Positions 36,003 through 45,657 of a DNA stretch of 64,000 nucleotides are shown one piece after another. Position numbers and translations under genes: made by a program. The notes beneath the pieces were generated by a model. It searched no databases. It was not told the origin of the DNA and saw nothing but the letters and a program-made list of their open reading frames with translations. Position 1 is the first letter of the stretch; every line of letters starts with the position of its first letter. The stretch comes from Ktedonosporobacter rubrisoli (GTDB lineage Bacteria; Chloroflexota; Ktedonobacteria; Ktedonobacterales; Ktedonobacteraceae). The DNA lies in NCBI RefSeq assembly GCF_004208415.1, contig NZ_CP035758.1, positions 9,610,001 to 9,674,000 of the forward strand. The letters run 5' to 3'.

Positions 36003-38140
36003 GTCTTGTTGCGCGCGAAAAGAAATCTGCAACGGTTGAAGCTATGTCGTCCCCGACGCATAGCTTCAATCTGCGTTCATGGCTACTCTCCTGGGAGATA
36101 TACCTTCTTGTGCTGGTAGCCGCTTTTTTACGTCTCTATCAGATTCATACTACCGAATTTGATGGCGATCAGGCGATGATCCTTGGGATGGCTCGCTACG
36201 CGATTGAGCACGGCCTGTGGATAGCTACTAGCAATTATGCCTCTATTCGTATCGTCAATCCTCCAGGGATTATCTATCTCTTACTCATACCGGCCTGGAT
36301 TAGTGCTAATCCTGTCAGTGCGGCTATCTTCACTGCGCTCTGTGCAATCCTGGCTGTATTACTTACCTATTTCTTTGTGCGGCGCTATTACGGTCGCCTG
36401 GCAGCTACTATTGCTGCCCTTCTCTATGCCACAGCCACTAAGGCTGTCTTTTATTCTCGCTTCTCCTGGAACCAAAATATGCTGCCCCTCTTTGTGCTGC
36501 TTCTCTTCTTCTGTCTATTCTGGGGCGTTGTGGAACGGCGTAAAGGTTGGTTTGGTCCCGCAGTCTTTCTGATTGGTTTACTGGTTCAGCTGCATGCAAC
36601 CGGCGCATATATGATTGCCCCCTTTTTGCTGGCTGTGTGCCTGGCTCCTAAAACTATACGCTGGCGAGATGTGTTGTTGGGCGCGGTTTTGCTGCTCATA
36701 AGCTATGCTCCCTATCTTATCTGGGAGATCTCAACGCATTTTTCGGATGTGGCTATTCTGCTGACTCCGACCAATCGACCCACGCTTGTCGATAACTGGG
36801 CGCTGGTTTTCTACCAACTTATGATCAGTCCTTATGAAGTGCCATTTACAAATACCCACTCTCTTCTCTATAAGCTTGTTCCTTTTATTGGCTGGCTGCG
36901 CAATACAATGACAATCCTGCTCATCACGGCGGCTGTAATGGCGCTGCTAAAGGCTGTCTGGCCTACTAAGATAGCTACGACGGCACAGCAGAAGACAATT
37001 CCAGTGCTGGGAGCTATTGGCCGCTGGTGGCTGGATTTATGCTCTACTCCCTACCGCTGCGGTTTATTGATCTTGCTAGTCTGGCAGCTTGTGATGTTTG
37101 CGCTTGTACGCCACTCTTTACCTTTATATCTCCATTACTTTATTATATTCATGCCCGGCCCGTTTATCCTGATAGGAATTTTTATTGCCAAAGTGGTTTT
37201 ATGGTTTCGTGAGCGTGGCAGCTGGAATGTGCTCGTCAGTGCAGCTATGGTGCTTCTATCCTTGTTCATTGTTTTTGCCCAGTTTGCGGGCACAACGGCT
37301 GATGTGTTGGATATGGTTCAAGGTAACTTTCATGACCACGCTCGCTCCAATCCTTACTATAATGACCTTGCCTCTCTACAACATGCGCTTACTGACGCTG
37401 ATCAATTAGCTCAAAAACAACATCTGGAGCGTGTATACATCGCGGCTGATCGCGCCAATGCTCTGGCAATTTCCTATCTGGCCAGCCAGATGCATACTCC
37501 AACAACTATCTTTAATTGTAAGGAATGCCTTGTGCTCCCGACGCACACGACTGGTCCTGTTGCTATGCTTGTCAGCCCATATAGCACCTTTGTAGATGCG
37601 CTGTTGAAGCAGTTCACGCAGGCAAAACTTGTTGATTCGCCGCCGCGCTTAGGAGGAGATCCTTTCCGGCTTTACGTCGTGAGCAATCCCGATCAACTGC
37701 CGAGCGCACGCCAGACTTTCTCGAACCAGCTGCAGCTCTTTGATACTCATTTGCGGCTCATCAAGTTTAACAATGCTTCCTGGCAGGTCTCACATTGGGG
37801 CTTCTTACATGCAAAACCATTAAGCTTTAACTCCACTTATACTTATATGATGACGGCAAGCCCGGCGAGCCAATCAAAGTTGACAAGTAAGGGCCTATGC
37901 GAGCTATCTTCGCTCCATCCTGGCGACGAGTTACTTATGGCCTTTAGAGAAAACTCGGCCACACTGCCGCTCAAAGTCACTGTGCGCTATCAGGAGTCCA
38001 GGCCTTACGATCTCCCCTTCGGACCACTGGCTTTAGAGACGGGAGTCGATCAAATAACTCCGTGGACTACGTTGAAAATAATGAATGGAAATGGGGCTAC
38101 GCTGCTTTCTCCTGCTACTGGTGTGGCCCCGGCTCATTGA
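35999..38140 (+). CDS. GT-C-fold membrane glycosyltransferase-like protein, paralog 1
   Basis: A 713-residue membrane protein with about 10-12 hydrophobic spans and a C-terminal extracytoplasmic domain of about 270 residues. The N-terminal region (LRLYQIHTTEFDGDQAMILG) resembles ArnT/PMT-type (GT39/GT83) enzymes that use lipid-linked sugars, with acidic residues in the first loop where the catalytic Asp is expected. Sugar and acceptor are unknown. Its ATG overlaps the thrC stop (ATGA), so it is translated with thrC, an unexpected partner. It is clearly paralogous to the next two genes. Confidence 0.75.
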   Translation: MSLVAREKKSATVEAMSSPTHSFNLRSWLLSWEIYLLVLVAAFLRLYQIHTTEFDGDQAMILGMARYAIEHGLWIATSNYASIRIVNPPGIIYLLLIPAWISANPVSAAIFTALCAILAVLLTYFFVRRYYGRLAATIAALLYATATKAVFYSRFSWNQNMLPLFVLLLFFCLFWGVVERRKGWFGPAVFLIGLLVQLHATGAYMIAPFLLAVCLAPKTIRWRDVLLGAVLLLISYAPYLIWEISTHFSDVAILLTPTNRPTLVDNWALVFYQLMISPYEVPFTNTHSLLYKLVPFIGWLRNTMTILLITAAVMALLKAVWPTKIATTAQQKTIPVLGAIGRWWLDLCSTPYRCGLLILLVWQLVMFALVRHSLPLYLHYFIIFMPGPFILIGIFIAKVVLWFRERGSWNVLVSAAMVLLSLFIVFAQFAGTTADVLDMVQGNFHDHARSNPYYNDLASLQHALTDADQLAQKQHLERVYIAADRANALAISYLASQMHTPTTIFNCKECLVLPTHTTGPVAMLVSPYSTFVDALLKQFTQAKLVDSPPRLGGDPFRLYVVSNPDQLPSARQTFSNQLQLFDTHLRLIKFNNASWQVSHWGFLHAKPLSFNSTYTYMMTASPASQSKLTSKGLCELSSLHPGDELLMAFRENSATLPLKVTVRYQESRPYDLPFGPLALETGVDQITPWTTLKIMNGNGATLLSPATGVAPAH

Positions 38141-38179
38141 GACAGATAAAATAAAGAGCTTCTAGCGAGGAGAGGATGT

Positions 38180-40309
38180 TTGTTGCGCGTAAAAAATGTT
38201 GATTCGGACGCCTCATTATCCACGCAGCAATCTTTGTCTCGTTCATGGTTGTTAGCATGGGATTTCTATCTCGTGTTGTTGATTGCTGGTGTTCTACGTT
38301 TTTATCAGATCCATACTACCGAGTTTGATGATGATCAGGCGATGCTTTTTCGGATGGCCTATGATGGCCTCCATCATGGCTTGCTCCCGGTGACGAGCAA
38401 TATAGCCTCGATCGGGATTGCTCATCCGCCTGGCGTGATTTATCTTTTTATGTTGCCGGCAGCTTTGAGCTCTGATCCGCTGTGGGCGGCGATGATGGTG
38501 AGTATGGCAACAACCCTGGCTGCCGTTCTGACCTATCTCTTTACGCGCCGTTACTATGGGCGACTTGCCGGTCTTGTGGCTGCCTTACTCTATGCTACGG
38601 CGGCGCGACCGCTTAATTATGCCCGCTTCATCTGGCAGCCTAATCTTATGCCTCCTTTTGTGATACTCTTTCTCTTCGTGCTCTTCTTAGGAGTTGTCGA
38701 TCGGCGTAAGGGCTGGTTTTGCCCGGCTTTGCTCTTGCTTGGCTTGCTGTATCAAATGCATCCGACGACAAGCCTATTGATCATACCCTTGATCGCGGCC
38801 TTTCTGCTGGCCCCTGGTACGGTGCGCTGGCGCGATCTTGCCTTTGCACTTGCAGGCTTACTTGTCATCTTTTCGCCCTATATCCTATGGGAGGCCTTTA
38901 CTCACCTTGCCGATCTACACACGGTTTTTAGACTAGTTGGGCAGCGTGCGCGTATTGATAGCCAGGCAATTCATCTCTATCGTTCTTTTCTGAGCCCCTT
39001 TGATACGCCGCCGAGCTTTCCAGGTTCGTTACTGCGCAAGCTTGCTCCTTGGCTCTCCTGGCTTCGATATGCTGTGCCGTTGCTGGCTGTCGGAGGTTTT
39101 GTGACCGCCGGCATATGTTTGTTGCGCCCGCACCGGAGATTTGAGGCGAACGATGAGCCGCAGATGCCCAGCTATGGGAAATTACCCGCCTGGCTGCGTC
39201 GTTTGCAGGCCGATCCTTATCGCTGCGGGATATTGCTGTTGCTCATCTGGCAGCTGGGACCCTCGCTATTTCTGTTGCGGCATGCTGTAGATTTGCATTC
39301 CCAGTATTTCTTTATGCTCATGCCGGGACCATTTATTCTGATCGGGCTGCTCAGCGCTAAAATTGTTGCTCTGCTGCGTCACTATCGACCTGCTATGGCT
39401 GCTTTGCGCTATGTTTTGTATGTTGGAATTGCTCTCATCGTTTGTGCTCAGCTGCTAGGAAGTATGGCCCTGGTCATTGATAATAGCAGCGGAAACTTTG
39501 ATGATCGCGGTTTCCAGCCCTACCCATATCACAATGATCTGGCTTCTTTGCAAAATGCCCTCACTCAGGCTGATCAACTGGCTCAACGCTCTCACTATAA
39601 CCGCGTATACATTACGTCCGATACCGCTACGCAGGCGGCGCTAAGTTACCTTGCCGCTGGTATGCGAACGCCAACCACACTTTTTGATGCTTCGCGCTGT
39701 CTGCTCTTGCCCGATGCATCGGCAGGCCCGGCTGTATTTCTAGTGGGGCCATATGACGACTTGACGAATGCCCTGCTCGGCCAATCTGCTCGGGCCACGC
39801 TGGTCGATGCGCCGAAGCGTCTGGGTGGGGCGCCTTTTAAGCTCTATGTGGTCAAACCTGCGGCAGCTTCCTCCGTCTCGGCGGGTCAGTTAGGCCAGGA
39901 TTTACAGCTGCTAGACGCGCGGGCAGAGCACGTAACGGTTAAGGATACTGTATGGACCGTCACACGCTGGAAGCTCTTACGCTCGGCCCAGCCCGCTTAC
40001 CGCACTACCTATAGCTATGCCTTGACCGGTAACCCTGCGCAGAAGCCCGGCGTGACTATGCAAAGCCGTTGCACATTTACCTCAATACGGGCAGGTGATC
40101 AGCTCCTTGTCGCATTTAAGCTGTCGTCTGATTTTTCAGCGAGCAGTGGGCTGGAGATGCAGGCAATCTCTTTATCGACTGTGCCTTATCTCCCAACCTA
40201 TGGGCCTTTCCGCTTAGAAACTGCCGATGTGCATGATCAGCATCTAACGACGCTACTTACTCCCAAAGGAGATACAAGCCTTCCTATAGCCATAGGAAGC
40301 ACTCAATGA
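38180..40309 (+). CDS. GT-C-fold membrane glycosyltransferase-like protein, paralog 2
   Basis: 709 residues, similar along its length to the preceding gene: FYQIHTTEFDDDQAM in the first loop, RRYYGRLAGLVAALLYATAA in the membrane part, and a matching C-terminal domain (LASLQNALTQADQLAQ, APKRLGGAPFKLYVV). TTG 38180 has GAGGAG 7 nt upstream; no in-frame ATG is better placed. It lies 39 nt after paralog 1 and is closed by a strong terminator. Tandem duplication is the simplest origin. Confidence 0.75.
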   Translation: MLRVKNVDSDASLSTQQSLSRSWLLAWDFYLVLLIAGVLRFYQIHTTEFDDDQAMLFRMAYDGLHHGLLPVTSNIASIGIAHPPGVIYLFMLPAALSSDPLWAAMMVSMATTLAAVLTYLFTRRYYGRLAGLVAALLYATAARPLNYARFIWQPNLMPPFVILFLFVLFLGVVDRRKGWFCPALLLLGLLYQMHPTTSLLIIPLIAAFLLAPGTVRWRDLAFALAGLLVIFSPYILWEAFTHLADLHTVFRLVGQRARIDSQAIHLYRSFLSPFDTPPSFPGSLLRKLAPWLSWLRYAVPLLAVGGFVTAGICLLRPHRRFEANDEPQMPSYGKLPAWLRRLQADPYRCGILLLLIWQLGPSLFLLRHAVDLHSQYFFMLMPGPFILIGLLSAKIVALLRHYRPAMAALRYVLYVGIALIVCAQLLGSMALVIDNSSGNFDDRGFQPYPYHNDLASLQNALTQADQLAQRSHYNRVYITSDTATQAALSYLAAGMRTPTTLFDASRCLLLPDASAGPAVFLVGPYDDLTNALLGQSARATLVDAPKRLGGAPFKLYVVKPAAASSVSAGQLGQDLQLLDARAEHVTVKDTVWTVTRWKLLRSAQPAYRTTYSYALTGNPAQKPGVTMQSRCTFTSIRAGDQLLVAFKLSSDFSASSGLEMQAISLSTVPYLPTYGPFRLETADVHDQHLTTLLTPKGDTSLPIAIGSTQ

Positions 40310-40334
40310 GCGCTTCGGTATGCTTTACCTTCGT

Positions 40335-40360
40335 CTGATCTTGTAATAAGATCAGGCTTT
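40335..40360 (+). terminator. Terminator after paralog 2
   Basis: CTGATCTT (40335-40342), loop GTAAT, AAGATCAG (40348-40355), then GCTTT. It lies between convergent genes. Confidence 0.75.
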
Positions 40361-40369
40361 GCAGCCACC

Positions 40370-42553
40370 TCAGAAGACTGGCAAGGAGATACTTTCCTTG
40401 CCAGCAGTTGTCTGCAATTGGCGCACGGATGCAAGCTGCTCTTTGATAACCTCAAAGCTCAAAGGGCCTAGATGGAGTGGCTTTGACTGAAAGATCAGTT
40501 GCTTAGCCTTAATTTCTATGGAACTGGGAGACGCTGCCGATTGGGGCAGCTTGAAAGCTACTAGAAGTTGCATGCCTGCCTGCACTGCCGTCAGTGTACA
40601 TCCCGTCGCCTGTGAAGTTTTATTAAAGCCTGCCTCAAAGGTATATTGATAGTTGGTTCGCCAGCTCGGCTCGTGCGCATCTGTTACGCTCCACTGTGTT
40701 ACCAACCAATCCTTGAAGGGAGAGATACGGCGGGCCTGCGCATCGAGTAGTTGTAAGGTGTTGGCGAAGCCCTGCCCTGAGGAAGCGGCTGGCGTGCGGG
40801 CTTCTACGATGTAGAGCTTGAATGGATCTCCTCCCGCACGTTCGATCTGGGCCACAAATTTGGCCTTGGTATAATGCTGTATCAATTCATCAGTCAGAGG
40901 CGTATGAGGTGCTACGAGCAGGAGCCCTGGCCCTTTCCGTGGATCAGGTAAAGCAACACAAGTACCTCCTTGACGCGTTTCTGCGTCAATCACAATTGGA
41001 GAAATACGCATACCCTGAGCGATGTAGCGCAAAGTTTCCCTGAAACCAGAATTACCCAGCAGATAGATTTGTTTGATATGCTGCTGGTCCGCAACTTGTT
41101 CCGCAAGCTCGGTAGCATGCTTGACTGCATCATATTGAGTATAATAGATGTACAGCGGATAGCTGGAGTCGGCGTTGAACGCGCCGCGTTGCGTGTCAAC
41201 GATAAACGTTAAGCTACCAATGATGTATGCACAAAAGGTCAGGACAATGAAGACGCGTATCGTAAGCTCGGCCAGCCGGTTCCACCAGTGCCAGTGTCTG
41301 TGCAGGTAAGCGAGGAGCTCATCCAGGCCGAGGGCGGCTAGAATAAACGGACCGGGCAACAGAAAGAGCGTATAGTGCGTATAAAGAAAAAGTGTGTGAC
41401 GCGTGAGCAAGAGCATCAAAACGCCTTGCCAGACGAGGAGCAAGAGAATTCCCCGCTTCATCGGATTCATATAGCCTGTATGTAACCAGGAAAGCAGCCT
41501 TCTCCAGCCGGGGCCCATCCATCTTGAACCGCCGGGCCGCAGCAAATTTAGCAGGAGCAGGAGCCCGCCGCTTATTACCAGTAGCGGCGTTGTATTATGC
41601 ACGAGCCGCAGGAGATAGCGCACGGGAGATAACGACCAGCCTGGCCCGTTTAATAGGCTTTGAGGGTGGTCAGGTAGCTTATCTATCAGATTTGAAGGGC
41701 TTTGAATATAAGGGCTGAGCAGCGCTATGTAGTCTTTATAGATGTGGAGATTTATGCCTGGCATGGAGCTAGAGACTGCCAACAGGGTGTATATATCCAC
41801 AAAATGCGAAGAGCGCAGCCATACCAGATAGGGGAGAAAGATAAGCCCTAGAGCCAATCCCGCCAGGGCCAGGTCACGCTTGCGAATAGTTCCTGGCGTG
41901 CTTAGCAATAGCGCTACGGCGAAAGGTAGCACCATGTAGATACTACTTTCATGGATCTGATACATTACTCCCAATAGCGCAATCGCCGGCGCGAACCAGC
42001 CTTGACGACGCTCAACCGCGCCCCAGAAGAGGGTGAACATTAGGAGTATGGTCAGCGGCGGTATTAAACTGGGCTGCCAGATGAAACGGTTATAGATGAC
42101 CGTGCCGGTAGTTACCGCGAACAGGCCAGTGGCGATGGCGGCCGGAAATCGTCCATAATAACGGCGCATAAAAAGGTATGTGATAAGTATGCCAATAACG
42201 TTCCAGAGGGCGGTAGTGAGAGTTCCGCCGAGAGGATTTTCGGTGAAGCAGCTAGTTAATAATAGAAAGTAGATTGAGATGGGGCCGTGGAGAATAGTTG
42301 TAGAAGAGACGTTACTGGAGGCCGGCCATAGACCATGCAGACAGGCATCGCGAGCCAGCCGAAGCATGCCCGCTTGATCCTCGTCAAAAGGAACTTTGTC
42401 TGCTGCATAGACGCGAAAAATGATTGCGATAGCAAGAATGATATACAGTTCCCAACTATTGAAAAACCAGTTCCGCAACTTTGTAGCTATAGTTTGGGCC
42501 AGGGGAAGAAGCGTTTCGCTATTGGCATCGCTTTCTGCTGAAGGAATAAGCAC
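40370..42553 (-). CDS. GT-C-fold membrane glycosyltransferase-like protein, paralog 3
   Basis: 727 residues on the opposite strand, convergent with paralogs 1 and 2. It shares the same plan: IIFRVYAADKVPFDEDQAGM at the first loop, MRRYYGRFPAAIATGLFAVT, then a long run of hydrophobic spans and a C-terminal soluble domain with RAGGDPFKLYIVEA. The first-loop acidic motif reads DEDQA here, against DGDQA and DDDQA in the other two. The position is conserved although the rest has diverged, which points to a functional role. Substrates unknown. Confidence 0.75.
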   Translation of the reverse strand: MLIPSAESDANSETLLPLAQTIATKLRNWFFNSWELYIILAIAIIFRVYAADKVPFDEDQAGMLRLARDACLHGLWPASSNVSSTTILHGPISIYFLLLTSCFTENPLGGTLTTALWNVIGILITYLFMRRYYGRFPAAIATGLFAVTTGTVIYNRFIWQPSLIPPLTILLMFTLFWGAVERRQGWFAPAIALLGVMYQIHESSIYMVLPFAVALLLSTPGTIRKRDLALAGLALGLIFLPYLVWLRSSHFVDIYTLLAVSSSMPGINLHIYKDYIALLSPYIQSPSNLIDKLPDHPQSLLNGPGWSLSPVRYLLRLVHNTTPLLVISGGLLLLLNLLRPGGSRWMGPGWRRLLSWLHTGYMNPMKRGILLLLVWQGVLMLLLTRHTLFLYTHYTLFLLPGPFILAALGLDELLAYLHRHWHWWNRLAELTIRVFIVLTFCAYIIGSLTFIVDTQRGAFNADSSYPLYIYYTQYDAVKHATELAEQVADQQHIKQIYLLGNSGFRETLRYIAQGMRISPIVIDAETRQGGTCVALPDPRKGPGLLLVAPHTPLTDELIQHYTKAKFVAQIERAGGDPFKLYIVEARTPAASSGQGFANTLQLLDAQARRISPFKDWLVTQWSVTDAHEPSWRTNYQYTFEAGFNKTSQATGCTLTAVQAGMQLLVAFKLPQSAASPSSIEIKAKQLIFQSKPLHLGPLSFEVIKEQLASVRQLQTTAGKESISLPVF

Positions 42554-42744
42554 GAGATTTTTCTCCTTCTAGTCTAGAATGTTTTTTGGATAGGCTTGGA
42601 AATGCTTTGATGCTTGAAAAAAATTTGAAGGCTTTGATTGCCAAAGCTTTTTGCATATACATGAGCTTATGAAGAGGTCCGGGGACCCTCTTCACAGGCT
42701 GTGAGGAAGAATAGCGAGAAAAGATGACAATGGCGTGAAACAAG

Positions 42745-42778
42745 ATGTCATTTTTATGTCATCTTTGTGTGATATGCT
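42745..42778 (+). promoter_or_regulatory. Direct-repeat response-regulator box and -10 of the two-component operon
   Basis: ATGTCAT occurs at 42745-42751 and 42756-42762, exactly 11 nt apart, the spacing used by OmpR/PhoB/PhoP-type dimers. A -10-like TATGCT (42773-42778) follows 10 nt later without a normal -35, as in activator-dependent promoters. A related inverted ATGACA is at 42724-42729. Confidence 0.65.
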
Positions 42779-42830
42779 GCTGCTCCTGATCGCCTGCCGG
42801 CAGAGATCACTTTTGCGAGGAGATGCATCT

Positions 42831-43520
42831 ATGCGCCTTTTATTGATTGAGGATGATTCTCGGTTGAGCCAGTCTTTGAAAATAAGTCTGGAAGAGGAGG
42901 GCTATGCAGTTGATGCGGTCTATGATGGCGTGGAAGGCGAAATATTTGCGCTATCTACGGCTTATGATGTGATTATCCTTGATATAATGCTTCCCAGGAA
43001 AGACGGCGTTGCGGTCTGTCGTACGCTGCGCAACAATAACCTGCGCACTCCCATCCTCTTGCTTACCGCGCGCGATGCAGTTGAAGATCGCGTGCAGGGA
43101 TTAGATAGCGGAGCCGATGATTATCTTATCAAACCCTTTGCTTTCTACGAATTGCTCGCGCGCTTGCGGGCTCTCTTGCGGCGCAATGCTCCCCAGAAAA
43201 AAGGAGTTCTGGTCGTTGGAGATTTGCAGCTTGACCCGGCGACCCATCAAGTGGAGCGTAGGGGCGAGCGTATCAAAGTCAATGCCAAAGAATTTGCTCT
43301 GCTGGAATACTTTATGCGCAATCCCAATCAGGTATTGACGCGCGAGATGATCGAGAATCATATCTGGAATTATGATTTTATCAGCGTTTCGAATGTCGTG
43401 GATGTGTATGTGCGTCGTTTGAGGCGCAAAGTCGATGATCCCTATTCAATCAAAGTTTTAGAGACCGTCTATGGCCTGGGCTATCGGCTCCGCTGGCCTG
43501 AACGTGAGTCGGAGGGATAG
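42831..43520 (+). CDS. OmpR/PhoB-family response regulator
   Basis: A 230-residue transcription factor with a receiver domain (phosphoacceptor Asp51 in ILDIMLPRKDG, acidic pair EDD at 7-9, Lys in YLIKPF) and a winged-helix output domain ending VVDVYVRRLRRKVDD. ATG 42831 has GCGAGGAG 8 nt upstream; a GTG 32 codons earlier would put the promoter inside the gene. It is followed 5 nt later by its kinase. The direct repeat upstream suggests positive autoregulation. Confidence 0.93.
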   Translation: MRLLLIEDDSRLSQSLKISLEEEGYAVDAVYDGVEGEIFALSTAYDVIILDIMLPRKDGVAVCRTLRNNNLRTPILLLTARDAVEDRVQGLDSGADDYLIKPFAFYELLARLRALLRRNAPQKKGVLVVGDLQLDPATHQVERRGERIKVNAKEFALLEYFMRNPNQVLTREMIENHIWNYDFISVSNVVDVYVRRLRRKVDDPYSIKVLETVYGLGYRLRWPERESEG

Positions 43521-43525
43521 AGGCC

Positions 43526-45232
43526 ATGAAATATCTTCCCAAGGTGTATTATCTTCTGAGCCTGCTTCTGCTTGGCGTGGGCATAGTGCTTCTCCTCTTA
43601 AGTGGGACTAATATGCGCCAGTATGCATCAGGAGGGGGAATCGTTCTGCTGGATCTCTTCCTGGTAGGAGTTGTAATGCTTGTGCAGGGAATACGGAAAG
43701 AAGGACGAAGTTTTCTCGGTCGGCTGATACGCAGCATCCGCTTTCGCCTGGCACTCTGGTATATGGCAACTATGATCCTGCTGCTGATAATTTCTGGCAA
43801 TATGGTCTTTGCTTTTATGCGCTGGAGCCTTAGTACTGCATTTGATAAATCTCTAGGAAAACGGCTGGTCCAGATTGCCAGTTCTTATGAGGCCGATAAG
43901 AACTATCTTGCCTTAGGCGAAGCTCCGCCATCCCAGGAAATTGCTTTCTTGTTAACACCGCGAGGGGAGATCCAACAATCATCTTTCGATCCAGCGCTTA
44001 AGCGACAAGAGGTGCTAAACTTAGTCACACAGGTGACCGCGAGCAACTCATTTCGGCAGATACTACAGCGCGGGTTGGTGGAGGATTATCCAGTACGTTC
44101 GTTGAGAGATGGAACCGATATCTACATAACTGATTTTTCTGCGACGCAGCATCTGGCTGACGATGAGTATGGCTTCGACCTGGCCAGGATTACCGATCAA
44201 CAGCATAAGATCCTGGCTTATGCCCTGGTGGGTATGCCTATCGATATGTTCTCCTGGCTCAATAGGCTGGCTACGGTTCAGTGGCAAACCGCTGCCTTTA
44301 CGCTATTTCTGGTGGGGGCAAGTGGATACTGGCTGGCTGGCAGAGCTATGAGACCGGTGCAGCACTTCACGCATACGGCGCGCCAGATTAGCGAGAAGAG
44401 CCTGGATCAGCGCTTGCGTACCTCCTTGCATGATGAGTTTGGTGAACTGGCCGCTACCTTCAATTATGTGCTTGAACGGCTGGAAGATGCCTTTGAGCGC
44501 CAGCGCAGATTTACCTCTGATGCCAGCCATGAATTGCGCACCCCCCTGGCTATTGTTGACCTGGAGGTAACGCGTGCACTGGCCCGTGAGCATTCGCAGG
44601 AAGAGTATCGAAAAATGCTGACGGTTGTACAGCAAGAAATATTCTATATGTCGCGCCTCGTTAATGATTTATTGACGCTCTCGCGTGCAGAAGCCGGGCA
44701 AACGCTTCTTCATTGGGAAGAGATAGAGCTCAGCGAGACAGTTGTCGATACTGTGGAACGCTTGGCTTCGCTGGCCCAGGAAATGGGGGTTGAGATCGCC
44801 GTTACGGCCCTTCCCGAATTAGTGATCAGAGGTGATCATACCTTTCTGATGCAACTGCTGGTCAATGTGGTTGAGAATGCCGTGAAGTATACAGCTGGAA
44901 GCGGCTCTCAAGTCCTTATCGAGATGCTTCAGTGCGAAAAAGATAGCAAGCAATGGGCGAAAGTATGTATAAGCGATGATGGACCGGGAATAGCCGAAGA
45001 ACACCGTAAGCATCTTTTCGAGCGCTTCTATCGAACTGATCAGTCACGCACCCATCATCGAGCATCGCCAGGGGCCTCTGAAGAGGGAGCCATCGCGCAG
45101 AGGGGAAGTGGCTTAGGGCTTTCAATCGCCAAATGGATTGTTCACGAGCATGGCGGAGACCTGCTGGTTCGCTCTGAATATGGTCAAGGCTCTACTTTTG
45201 AGATATGGCTGCCAATCTTAACGACTAAGTAG
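43526..45232 (+). CDS. Membrane sensor histidine kinase (HAMP-HisKA-HATPase)
   Basis: The 568-residue partner of the preceding regulator. It has two N-terminal hydrophobic spans (about 5-25, 31-50), a third at about 72-95, an extracytoplasmic sensor region of about 140 residues and a span near 250. The HAMP domain contains RAMRPVQHFTHTARQISE. The phosphoacceptor is His335 in SDASHELRTPLAIVD, and the ATPase domain has NVVENAVKYTAG, DDGPGIAEE and GSGLGLSIAKWIV. The extra N-terminal span pair is unusual for this type. The signal sensed is not evident. Confidence 0.92.
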   Translation: MKYLPKVYYLLSLLLLGVGIVLLLLSGTNMRQYASGGGIVLLDLFLVGVVMLVQGIRKEGRSFLGRLIRSIRFRLALWYMATMILLLIISGNMVFAFMRWSLSTAFDKSLGKRLVQIASSYEADKNYLALGEAPPSQEIAFLLTPRGEIQQSSFDPALKRQEVLNLVTQVTASNSFRQILQRGLVEDYPVRSLRDGTDIYITDFSATQHLADDEYGFDLARITDQQHKILAYALVGMPIDMFSWLNRLATVQWQTAAFTLFLVGASGYWLAGRAMRPVQHFTHTARQISEKSLDQRLRTSLHDEFGELAATFNYVLERLEDAFERQRRFTSDASHELRTPLAIVDLEVTRALAREHSQEEYRKMLTVVQQEIFYMSRLVNDLLTLSRAEAGQTLLHWEEIELSETVVDTVERLASLAQEMGVEIAVTALPELVIRGDHTFLMQLLVNVVENAVKYTAGSGSQVLIEMLQCEKDSKQWAKVCISDDGPGIAEEHRKHLFERFYRTDQSRTHHRASPGASEEGAIAQRGSGLGLSIAKWIVHEHGGDLLVRSEYGQGSTFEIWLPILTTK

Positions 45233-45657
45233 CCACCAGCAGTCTTCAACAGTTTTTCTGCGTGTGGCGTCGTGAGTAGCCCGCTTATTAGCGGAGGATG
45301 GATTATGCTGCATCTAACCAATAAGATCTTGATTATTTTCTCCCCGCTTGCTACTGTAAGGCAGCGCACACAAAACCCTGCCAGGCCAGGGCTTTCCAGT
45401 TCTCAAGAAAAGGGATTGTTAAGGGGGCGCCGCGACCTAACGGATTGGCCCTTAAGCGAGAGCACCGGGCGCGGAGGAGACGTCGCGGTCGAGCGGATTT
45501 GGCCCCAATGTTTCCTCCTCCTCGCCGCCGCCAGGCGGCAGCAAAACCAGAAATGGGAAGCCTGACAGCCAGGCTTGATCCTCTGGCGTAAATGCCTTTA
45601 TACTGCTACAATATAATTAATGAATGGAAATATAAGCAGGGCAAAGGAAGGGATCAG
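45233..45657. other. Intergenic region with a GC-rich structured segment
   Basis: 425 nt without a supported gene; a 97-codon frame over 45272-45565 reads through the structured part and lacks a ribosome binding site. The segment 45421-45540 is much more GC-rich than its surroundings. Pairings seen: GCCGCGAC (45430-45437) with GTCGCGGT (45481-45488), and GGGGC with GCCCC near 45502. A second stem AAGCCTG/CAGGCTT lies near 45557-45575. It could be a small RNA or a long leader; I do not recognise a family. Confidence 0.35.

Noticed and set aside
45272..45565. 97-codon frame after the histidine kinase
   Set aside because: It runs through a GC-rich segment with paired arms and lacks start signals; better read as a structured non-coding stretch.
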